Source of the DNA: Chloroflexota bacterium
GTDB lineage: Bacteria; Chloroflexota; Dehalococcoidia; UBA3495
Direction: 5' to 3'
Assembly (NCBI GenBank): GCA_022563275.1
Contig: JADFNR010000081.1
Span: forward strand, 1 to 15,279
Length of the DNA stretch: 15,279 nt
Made by a program: the position numbers and the translations under genes. Under the pieces are notes generated by a model. The model saw only the letters and a program-made list of their open reading frames with translations, was not told the DNA's origin and did not search any database. Positions 1-5,720 of this stretch are shown here, piece by piece. Each line of letters opens with the position of its first letter. Within the stretch, counting starts at the first letter, position 1.

Positions 1-71
1 TCCGGCCCCACAGCTCGCTGAAAGGTAAAACGCCCAAGGAGTTCATTGAATCAGTGGCCGGACTCTACTAG
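1..71 (+). pseudogene. C-terminal end of an IS3/IS481-type transposase (cut by window edge)
   Basis: The frame beginning at base 3 reads RPHSSLKGKTPKEF and stops at a TAG at 69-71. The 'RPHSSL-G-TP-EF' signature is the conserved extreme C-terminus of DDE (rve-type) integrase-core transposases of the IS3 and IS481 families. Only about 22 residues are in the window, so it cannot be told whether the full gene upstream is intact. No clear terminal inverted repeat was found after the stop; the sequence ending in GGTCACA near 96-102 is only a weak candidate for the element end. Its presence supports the view that the left part of the window is accessory DNA. Confidence 0.75.
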
Positions 72-868
72 CCAACGATACTAACTTCGGGGTAAGGTCA
101 CATGATAGCACTTAGTCGGCTAAGGCAACTTGGCGGTGCGAATTAGTTGACTGAATCTTGCAGCCCTTGCATTAAAGGGTGATTTTGGTGCACACAGCGA
201 TTGGTTGACTACCACATGGCTCATCAATGGACAATGTGCCGAAGGATTTCGACCCTACCCATTTGCAAAGGTCCATATTCATTCGGGCACGGACTCGCAT
301 ATTGTCTGCTGAGAATACACCATGACGCCTAGAAAATATCGGCTACAACTACGACCTGCGCGCGGTTGTCACGGAGACCACGGTACCGGGATAATGAACC
401 AAACGAAAAGTGCGATCTAGCCTTGTGGCACCATTTCAACTTTCTTTCGAGGTACATATGCCAAAGGAATCAACTAGCGAACCTGCCATCTCCAACACTC
501 CCCGGGATATCACGAAAGATCTCGGCGCTTGCTTTTGTGACCGTGACACCCTTGGTGTCCATGGGATCCATCGCCGGTGTGCCGGCTTTTTCCGCCGCCC
601 GGTCCATATCACCGATACAAGGCCGGGCGTGCTCATGGGAAGGTTGTGGGACCCTGAGTCTCACAGAAAGGATAATCTCAGGTATCACTACAATCCGGCC
701 TGGGCAGGGCCTCTGGAGGCGAATTTAGGGCCGCCGATCACGGCTGAAGCCAACTCCGCTCACGCCGCGGGATCGGTTCAAATCGAACGTGAACCAACGA
801 CCCGCCGGCGATCTCGCTCCGTTCGGCAGCTGGTAACTGAAGATTCAAATGCGATCAAACAGTCCAAC
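72..868. other. Gene-poor stretch between transposase remnant and XRE gene
   Basis: About 800 bases hold no gene that can be supported. The plus frame leading into the XRE gene stays open from 410, but its translation is rich in Arg, Pro, His and Trp and looks non-coding. A small hairpin CCCTT/AAGGG (164-168 with 175-179) is followed by TGATTTT and could be a weak plus-strand terminator for the transposase. The minus-strand reading of roughly 470-715 is open and somewhat protein-like (for example DMDRAAEKAG and TKASAEIFRDIPG). It has no recognisable family and could be a decayed gene fragment. Confidence 0.5.
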
Positions 869-1102
869 ATGAGCTTCGGAGAAACTTTGGAAAGCCTACG
901 GCTGAGGTCCAGCCAATCAAGATACCGCCTCGCTGAATCCAGCGGAATATCGGAGCCTTACATCTTGAGGTTGGAGTCCGGAGAAATGTCCAACCCCAGC
1001 CGCGAGGTGGTTATCAAGCTGGGTCTGTCGTTGATTAAAGGCTCAAAGGCTCTGGAAATCTGGGAATTTGACGTTTTACTATTGTCGGCCGGGTATGCCT
1101 AA
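869..1102 (+). CDS. Small XRE/Cro-type helix-turn-helix regulator
   Basis: The 77-residue product beginning MSFGETLESLRLRSSQ is essentially one XRE-family DNA-binding domain. Residues 17-39 (SRYRLAE-SGISEPYILRLESGE) give the helix-turn-helix with the usual 'LA..SG.S..Y...LE.G' pattern, followed by a helix (REVVIKLGLSLI) and the common 'LL.AGY' ending. Such proteins bind operator DNA as dimers; phage and island repressors often belong here. The frame is open back to 410 (230 residues), and an ATG at 458 has a GAGG about five bases before it. The added 137-153 residues look non-coding, so the ATG at 869 is preferred although no good ribosome site precedes it. It converges on the recombinase gene with only 35 bases between, which suits an island regulator. 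The targets are unknown. Confidence 0.6.
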   Translation: MSFGETLESLRLRSSQSRYRLAESSGISEPYILRLESGEMSNPSREVVIKLGLSLIKGSKALEIWEFDVLLLSAGYA

Positions 1103-1137
1103 CTCAGCTGACGTGGAAATATCGGACCGACGGCTGC

Positions 1138-2187
1138 CTAACGGGTGTGTCGCCGGCGTGGCTTGGAATAGATATTCCCGTCTATGCTGCCCCTGTCTAT
1201 CCCGTGCTTGTATCTCCGGCTACCTTTCAGGTTGAACCTGTCTAGCGGGGAGAACTCCTGGCTCCGTATCGCTGCTCTCCTGCTGGCGATGTGGAGGTAG
1301 TTCTCCACCATGACTAACGTCGAATGCCCCAGGTTCTGTTTCAGCAAGAATACGTCGCCGCCGTTCAAGAGGAACGAGGTAGCGTAGGTATGCCTAAGCA
1401 GATGGGGGTGTAACCTCGGGATACCGACAGCTTTCGATAGACGCCTGAAATAGGACTTTATCGCGTCGGGGCTCAAAGGGTATCCATCGATGGTCAAGAA
1501 GAAACCGCTCACTCCGCTGTGGCTAGGTTCGACTCTGAAGTGATGATAGTAATGAAGCATAGCCCGCTGACAAGCGACCCCGAAAGCAACGATCCTTTCC
1601 TTCCCGCCTTTGCCTAAGACCTTCACGTATCGGTCTTCCAGATGCACATCTGATTCTTCCAGGTAGGCAACTTCAGAAAGCCGTAGGCCTGTATCTAGCA
1701 TCAATGAGACGAGTGCGCTGTTCCTCGCTCCCAAGACCGTGTTGGCATCTATCCCCGAGAACATCTTCCCGATATCTTCTTCGTTCAGAGGTTCGATAAC
1801 CCGGTCCACGGTTTTTGGCATCTTAAGCTCCCGTAGCAGATCGCCGTCGGTATATCCCTTCTTGCCTAGCCAAACGAAGAACGCCTTAAGCGCCCGGACC
1901 CGGTTAGCCACCGTGTGTGTGGACGCGCGGCCTTTCATGCCGGGCCTCTCTTGGATATGAAGGATGAACCGCCTGACCGTATTCTCATCGATATCCCCGA
2001 TCGCGGTGGAGGATCCGTCTTCTCCAAGCCATCTGAAAAACAGGCCCAGGACCTCGTTGTACCAACCGACGGTCTTCGGTGATTTTCCCTCGGTCCGGTT
2101 GTGTACCTCGTAATGTTGCTTGAGCACCGAGAGGTCGGTATCAGATTTATCCATGTCTTCCCACCTGAGGTTCTTCTTACTGGCCAT
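1138..2187 (-). CDS. Tyrosine recombinase / site-specific integrase
   Basis: A 349-residue XerC/D- or phage-integrase-type recombinase, which cuts and rejoins DNA through a 3'-phosphotyrosine. Residues 15-110 form the N-terminal SAM-like core-binding domain and residues about 130-305 the catalytic domain. The catalytic set is complete: R169 (DTGLRLSE), K193 (LGKGGKER), H262 and R265 (HPHLLRHTYAT), H288 (NLGHST) and Y297 (VENYLHIA). The open frame continues upstream to 2385, but that would run through the tRNA-Ala gene and its terminator. The ATG at 2187 is preferred because AAGGA lies six to seven bases before it, with GGAGG slightly further up. A basic tail of about 45 residues after the catalytic domain is unusual and may be a read-through of a shifted end. 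Its place directly 3' of tRNA-Ala implies integration at that tRNA, but it could also be a chromosomal recombinase. Confidence 0.9.
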   Translation of the reverse strand: MASKKNLRWEDMDKSDTDLSVLKQHYEVHNRTEGKSPKTVGWYNEVLGLFFRWLGEDGSSTAIGDIDENTVRRFILHIQERPGMKGRASTHTVANRVRALKAFFVWLGKKGYTDGDLLRELKMPKTVDRVIEPLNEEDIGKMFSGIDANTVLGARNSALVSLMLDTGLRLSEVAYLEESDVHLEDRYVKVLGKGGKERIVAFGVACQRAMLHYYHHFRVEPSHSGVSGFFLTIDGYPLSPDAIKSYFRRLSKAVGIPRLHPHLLRHTYATSFLLNGGDVFLLKQNLGHSTLVMVENYLHIASRRAAIRSQEFSPLDRFNLKGSRRYKHGIDRGSIDGNIYSKPRRRHTR

Positions 2188-2208
2188 GATAATTCCTTGC
2201 CTCCGTTC

Positions 2209-2214
2209 CTTATA
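2209..2214 (-). promoter_or_regulatory. Possible -10 element for the recombinase gene
   Basis: On the minus strand this reads TATAAG, five of six matches to the consensus -10, 22 bases before the preferred start codon. Transcription would begin near 2202, leaving the AAGGA site in the message. No convincing -35 hexamer is seen at 16-18 bases. Confidence 0.25.
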
Positions 2215-2290
2215 AGTGTCTGAGAGGCAAGCATCCGGGGCCTGGGACCGAAGGACCTGAAAGGCAGGGAGTCGGATTGGCTTTTTCGGC

Positions 2291-2320
2291 AAAAAAGAAG
2301 CCGCCATCGCTGGCGGCTTC
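2291..2320 (-). terminator. Intrinsic terminator of tRNA-Ala
   Basis: On the minus strand a perfect 9-bp stem GAAGCCGCC/GGCGGCTTC (2312-2320 with 2297-2305) with a six-base loop is followed directly by TTTTTT (2296-2291). It lies 22 bases after the tRNA-Ala 3' end and before the recombinase start. It therefore ends the tRNA transcript and separates it from the recombinase gene. Confidence 0.9.
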
Positions 2321-2341
2321 CGTGACTGGGTCGTGCCTGAG

Positions 2342-2416
2342 TGGTGGAGGTGAGGGGAATCGAACCCCTGGCCCCCTGCATGCAAAGCAGGTGCTCTCCC
2401 GCTGAGCTACACCCCC
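2342..2416 (-). tRNA. tRNA-Ala (UGC), CCA encoded
   Basis: The minus strand folds into a full cloverleaf. The acceptor stem is GGGGGTG with CACCTCC (one G-U pair), the D arm GCTC/GAGC, the anticodon stem CCTGC/GCAGG with loop TTTGCAT (anticodon TGC, alanine), the variable loop five bases, and the T arm AGGGG/CCCCT with loop TTCGATT. The discriminator is A, followed by an encoded CCA (2344-2342). Length is 75 bases with CCA. It is flanked 3' by its terminator and the recombinase gene. Its 5' half and leader recur at 4001-4053. Confidence 0.97.
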
Positions 2417-2429
2417 ACGTTTGGGCCAC
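2377..2429. repeat. 53-bp direct repeat, copy 1 (inside the intact tRNA-Ala)
   Basis: Bases 2377-2429 are identical to 4001-4053 and in the same orientation. The block runs from the anticodon loop (the palindrome TGCATGCA) through the tRNA 5' half and 13 bases of leader. Beyond 2429 the two copies are still alike in patches (shared TTAGCACAG), so the duplication once reached further upstream. The break at the anticodon loop is abrupt. Confidence 0.95.
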
Positions 2430-2435
2430 CTGTAA

Positions 2436-2441
2436 ATTTTA
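2436..2441 (-). promoter_or_regulatory. Possible -10 of the tRNA-Ala promoter
   Basis: The minus strand reads TAAAAT inside GTGCTAAAAT, 20 bases before the tRNA 5' end. The same GTGCTAAA element is kept before the partial tRNA copy (around 4063-4070), which supports a role in transcription. No clear -35 is visible. Confidence 0.35.
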
Positions 2442-2499
2442 GCACAGGGTGTGATTGGGTGGCCTGTTTTGGCGGGGCAATGAGCAATAGCCAGTCCGT

Positions 2500-3729
2500 T
2501 CAGGTCGTCGTTTTTGCGGGGTCGTTACTAGCCTCACGTAGAGCAATACGCTCCAGGAATTCCGCAGGATCCCGCACTTTTAGTAGAATCAGCGCGCCGC
2601 CTACTCCCGCCGCGCCTAAGCAGAAGAATCCAACCATCGGGAAACCGCCCATCGCGAGCATGGCTCCCCCGATGGATGCGCCTCCAAATACGCCGATTTG
2701 ATTACTTACGGCGAACATCCCGGTAGCGGTGCTCCGGGAACTACCCGCCATCTCTAATAACAGCGTCGGCGTAACTGACGACGATATCCTCAATGACGTC
2801 GCGACCCCAAAGGCGAAGGCCACGGTTAGCCAGGGAGACACCGGACCAACGAATACGAAGGTCGCTAACAGTCCGCCGAGTAAGGCAGCAATAGTAAGGA
2901 AGTTCAATCGGCGGCGGGAGTCAGCTATCCGGCCACCGATAAACCCACCGGTAATCACACCAAGTCCGGCCAAGGCCAGCGGTAGCACGGTTTCACCGGC
3001 GGTCATACCGTAGGTCTGGATGAGGTTGGCGGCTAAGTAACTTAATACGCCGAAAAACGCCATTTGCAACAGCGCGTTGGAGGCCAGCACATACCAGACC
3101 GTCGCGTTGGCTCCGACTTCCCGGTAATGGGAAAAGAACGAAAGCGACTGGCCCGGTTGCTTCTGGCTTTGGGGAAACCAGACCCACAATAGCGCCCATA
3201 TAACAAGCGCTATGCCACCGATGACGTAAAACGGTAGCCGCCAGCCTCCCACATCTAGCAAGAAAGCTACTATGGCCACACCTATGGTGGCGCTGATACC
3301 GGTGGCGGTGATTATCCAGCCGATGGCCTTGCCTCGGCGCTCCGGTGGAAAGATATCGGCCACTGCCGCGATAGCGTTGGCAGGGATCATTGCCGCAGCC
3401 ACTCCAACCAGTAAGCGGAATCCCAGTAGTGAACCATAGTTCCAGGCTACGACCGACCCTAGAATTCCCACACCCATCAGCATCGCGCCCGTGAGGAGTA
3501 CCAACCGCCTACCATAGGTATCGGAGATCGGGCCGATCAAAAACGCCGTGATTCCCCAGGTGATGGCGGAAGCCCCCGCTAGTTGCCCGACCACGGCCAC
3601 CGAAGTATCGAACTCTTCGGCCAACGCCACCAATAGCGGTCCCAGCATGAGCAGCGATAACGATGTGAGAGATGTCGATAGGGCGAGTAGTAAGAGCAGG
3701 AATGTCGGGGAGGCCTGGGGCTTTTTCAT
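2500..3729 (-). CDS. MFS transporter, probable drug/metabolite exporter
   Basis: A 409-residue inner-membrane protein with about twelve hydrophobic segments in two halves, the usual size for a 12-helix Major Facilitator carrier. The motif-A loop between helices 2 and 3 is clear (GPISDTYGRR, residues 66-75). A motif-A-like loop recurs in the second half (GGFIGGRIADSRRR, 261-274), and FPPERRGKAIGW (127-138) is the helix 4-5 loop. A central cytoplasmic loop lies near 186-206. The antiporter motif C at helix 5 is not canonical, so proton-coupled drug export (DHA1-like) is likely but the substrate cannot be named. The start is the ATG at 3729, with a weak TAGGG about eight bases upstream. The gene stands alone between the intact tRNA-Ala and the duplicated tRNA half, so it may be cargo of an insertion. 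Confidence 0.88.
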   Translation of the reverse strand: MKKPQASPTFLLLLLALSTSLTSLSLLMLGPLLVALAEEFDTSVAVVGQLAGASAITWGITAFLIGPISDTYGRRLVLLTGAMLMGVGILGSVVAWNYGSLLGFRLLVGVAAAMIPANAIAAVADIFPPERRGKAIGWIITATGISATIGVAIVAFLLDVGGWRLPFYVIGGIALVIWALLWVWFPQSQKQPGQSLSFFSHYREVGANATVWYVLASNALLQMAFFGVLSYLAANLIQTYGMTAGETVLPLALAGLGVITGGFIGGRIADSRRRLNFLTIAALLGGLLATFVFVGPVSPWLTVAFAFGVATSLRISSSVTPTLLLEMAGSSRSTATGMFAVSNQIGVFGGASIGGAMLAMGGFPMVGFFCLGAAGVGGALILLKVRDPAEFLERIALREASNDPAKTTT

Positions 3730-3872
3730 GCATCGACCCTATATCCAGCCCCACTTTTGAATCCGGGGGCGATGATTCGTTCGTGTCTGCCTAAAAAGTT
3801 GCCGGGATTATGACACGATTCAGTAAGGAAGTGTCCCGAATACGATACCATCAGAGCGAGCCACAGTAATGC

Positions 3873-3900
3873 AAAAAGCCCCGGCCTTTTGGCCGAGACT
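3873..3900 (-). terminator. Intrinsic terminator, minus strand
   Basis: On the minus strand AGTCTCGGCC (3900-3891), loop AAAA, then GGCCGGGGCT (3886-3877) make a 10-bp stem with three G-U pairs, followed by a run of T (3877-3873). It would end transcription coming from the partial tRNA copy or from glutamate dehydrogenase. It also insulates the MFS gene, whose start is 144 bases further on. On the plus strand the stem is followed only by TTT. Confidence 0.8.
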
Positions 3901-3919
3901 TTCCTAGAAGTATGCCGAA

Positions 3920-3933
3920 ATTTCGCACGAAAT
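3920..3933. promoter_or_regulatory. Perfect palindrome ATTTCG-CA-CGAAAT
   Basis: A 6-bp inverted repeat with a two-base centre lies in the non-coding stretch between the terminator and the partial tRNA. It has the look of a dimeric repressor operator, but nothing ties it to a given regulator. Confidence 0.35.
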
Positions 3934-3967
3934 GAGAGCACATAACTGTACAGGTTTTGCTTGGGTC

Positions 3968-3992
3968 CGTAGCTACGTTAGCACAGCGCTAA
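3968..3992. repeat. Two adjacent palindromes beside the tRNA breakpoint
   Basis: CGTAGCTACG (3968-3977) is a perfect 10-bp palindrome. It is followed at once by TTAGC-ACAGC-GCTAA (3978-3992), a 5-bp stem with a five-base loop. They end eight bases before the start of the 53-bp tRNA repeat at 4001. The TTAGCACAGCG part recurs at 4064-4074 on the other side of the partial tRNA. Confidence 0.6.
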
Positions 3993-4000
3993 GGTCTAGA

Positions 4001-4053
4001 TGCATGCAAAGCAGGTGCTCTCCCGCTGAGCTACACCCCCACGTTTGGGCCAC
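4001..4053 (-). pseudogene. Duplicated 5' half of tRNA-Ala with leader (non-functional tRNA)
   Basis: Identical over 53 bp to the intact tRNA-Ala region at 2377-2429. It carries the tRNA 5' end (base 4040 equals tRNA base 1), D arm, 5' strand of the anticodon stem and the anticodon loop. The sequence then changes to unrelated DNA at 4000. The anticodon stem can pair only partly and the T arm and acceptor 3' strand are missing, so no tRNA can be made. Leader elements resembling those of the intact gene remain at 4054-4080, so transcription may persist, running toward the terminator at 3873-3900. Confidence 0.92.
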
Positions 4054-4151
4054 TTCAGAAAGTTTAGCACAGCGTTGGGACTGGGGGCCGGGTGCGGTCC
4101 CGCCACATAACCACAGCTTCCCGCTATTCGTCGAAGCTCCGGGGTAACCGG

Positions 4152-5402
4152 CTAGGGCAACCCCTGCAACTCCAGGGCTTGGACCACCCGGCCAACGGCT
4201 ATCGAGAAGGCGGCGGCGCGGTAGGAAATCTTCTCTTGTTCAACCTTGGTCCTCACCTCACGGTAGGCCTTGACCAAGATCTCCTCCAGGGCCTCGTTGA
4301 CCCGGCTCAGGTCCCATGGGAACCGCTGGATATTCTGCACCCACTCGAAGTAGGAGACGGTCACACCCCCGGCGTTTACCAACAGGTCTGGCAAGCATGG
4401 GATCCCGCGGTCATTGAGAACCGCTTCGCCACCGGGGGTCACCGGATTATTAGCCCCTTCAACCACCATACGCGCTCTTACTTTCGAGGCGTTTCCGCCG
4501 TGGATGGCGCCGCCCAAGGCGGCGGGCACCAGAAAGTCGCACTCCATCTCCAGCAATTCATCGTTGGTAATGGCCTCGCCGCCCTTAAACCCAAACACGG
4601 TGCCCGTGCTGTCCAGGTGGGTTTTTAGCTGTTCCAAGTCCAGCCCCTGAGTATTGCGCACGCCGCCGTTGACGTCGCTGACCGCGATCACGCTGCAACC
4701 CCCCTGGTCCAAGAACCAGGCCGCCCAGGAGCCCACGTTGCCGAACCCTTGTATCGCGACCGTGGCCTGTTCCATGGGAATCCCAATGTCTCTCGCCACT
4801 TCCTTGATCATCAGGGATACGCCACGTCCCGTGGCTTGCTCCCGGCCCGCTGAGCCGCCCAACTCCAGGGGTTTGCCGGTGACGACGCCTGGGGTGTACC
4901 CGTGTTCTTCGGCATAAGCGGACATCATCCAAGCCATGGTCTGGGAGTTGGTGCCTACATCGGGCGCCGGGATATCCTGGTTCACCCCGATGATATGGCT
5001 GATGGAGCGGGTAAAGCGCCGCGTGAGGGCCTGAAGCTCGCGTTGGCTCATCGACCGGGGGTCGCACTGCACTCCCCCTTTGGCGCCGCCGAACGGTATG
5101 CCCACCAAAGCCGTCTTCCAGGTCATCAAAGCAGCCAGCGCCCGGACCTCTTCTTCGTCGGCTTCCGGGTGGTAGCGGACGCCGCCCTTGTACGGCCCCC
5201 TGGACCCGTTGTGTTGGATCCGGTAGCCGATAAAAATCTCCAGCGAGCCGTCATCCATCCGGACCGGAATCTCCACCCGCATCTCGCGGTCCGGGGTGCA
5301 GATGAGGTTCCTGATCTCGTCCCGCACCCCAAGCCGGTCGCAGGCCTGGTCGAAGTAGTAGGTCACCGCCTGAAATGGAGTCATCTCCCCGATATTGGCC
5401 AT
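4152..5402 (-). CDS. Glutamate dehydrogenase (Glu/Leu/Phe/Val dehydrogenase family)
   Basis: This 416-residue cytosolic enzyme has the family's normal length and should interconvert glutamate and 2-oxoglutarate plus ammonia with NAD(P). Residues 1-170 are the substrate domain. GPYKGGVRYHP (69-79, K72), MTWK (K96), PFGGAKGG (catalytic K108) and PAPDVGT (D148) match the known glutamate-binding and catalytic residues, as does S350 (NAGGVTVSYFEW). The Rossmann fold carries GFGNVG (219-224), and an acidic D243 ends a later strand (VIAVSDVNGG). NAD preference is possible but not certain. The ATG at 5402 is preceded by GGTGA. It has 317 bases of its own upstream, so it is probably a single-gene unit; its terminator may be the one at 3873-3900. 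K72 and S350 favour glutamate over leucine or phenylalanine as substrate. Confidence 0.93.
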   Translation of the reverse strand: MANIGEMTPFQAVTYYFDQACDRLGVRDEIRNLICTPDREMRVEIPVRMDDGSLEIFIGYRIQHNGSRGPYKGGVRYHPEADEEEVRALAALMTWKTALVGIPFGGAKGGVQCDPRSMSQRELQALTRRFTRSISHIIGVNQDIPAPDVGTNSQTMAWMMSAYAEEHGYTPGVVTGKPLELGGSAGREQATGRGVSLMIKEVARDIGIPMEQATVAIQGFGNVGSWAAWFLDQGGCSVIAVSDVNGGVRNTQGLDLEQLKTHLDSTGTVFGFKGGEAITNDELLEMECDFLVPAALGGAIHGGNASKVRARMVVEGANNPVTPGGEAVLNDRGIPCLPDLLVNAGGVTVSYFEWVQNIQRFPWDLSRVNEALEEILVKAYREVRTKVEQEKISYRAAAFSIAVGRVVQALELQGLP

Positions 5403-5720
5403 GGCGTCACCGGTACTGGTTGAACGTTAGTCACTGGTAAGGACAGCCGGTCACAGAACAGAAAAAGGGCCGGGTCGTAGCCACGGTAGCACAGTTGCAG
5501 CAGTCAGCCGTCAGCCATCAGCTTTCAGTGGATAGATGCACTACGGTTTCAGTATCTCCCACCGGGAGAGGACGCGCTCCGTCGATGGCCGAATGCCAAG
5601 CTCGCTGGAGATGCCCAGGCAGGGGGATGGTCTTGGCGTGGCCGCCTTCACCGTTACGCTCCCGATGTGGGCGGGACTCAAAAACCGGTCACAGATGGCG
5701 GTGCTGAGTGTCGCGAAATT
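5403..5720. other. Intergenic region upstream of glutamate dehydrogenase
   Basis: No gene is supported in these 318 bases. They should hold the glutamate dehydrogenase promoter and the 3' end of the monooxygenase transcript. I see no convincing -35/-10 pair and no intrinsic terminator. The only structure noted is the short heptamer repeat listed separately. Confidence 0.6.
5503..5530. repeat. Degenerate heptamer tandem repeat (about four units)
   Basis: Four successive 7-base units read GTCAGCC, GTCAGCC, ATCAGCT, TTCAGTG. The core TCAG is kept in all. It lies in the intergenic region before glutamate dehydrogenase and has no known function. Confidence 0.7.

Noticed and set aside
410..868. 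N-terminal extension of the XRE regulator (153 residues)
   Set aside because: Open by chance in GC-rich DNA; composition is not protein-like and the family is normally short. Kept only as an alternative start.
3873..3900. Bidirectional terminator
   Set aside because: On the plus strand the stem is followed only by TTTCC, and no plus-strand gene ends here; it is scored for the minus strand only.
3726..3941. Minus-strand 71-residue frame with a hydrophobic stretch upstream of the MFS gene
   Set aside because: It spans a strong intrinsic terminator, overlaps the MFS start and has no ribosome site.
4115..4138. AGCTTC/GAAGCT inverted repeat after glutamate dehydrogenase as a terminator
   Set aside because: Only 6 bp with a 12-base loop and no T run on either strand.
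4092..5423. Plus-strand open frames over glutamate dehydrogenase
   Set aside because: The opposite strand encodes a complete enzyme with all catalytic residues; the plus frames have no motifs.
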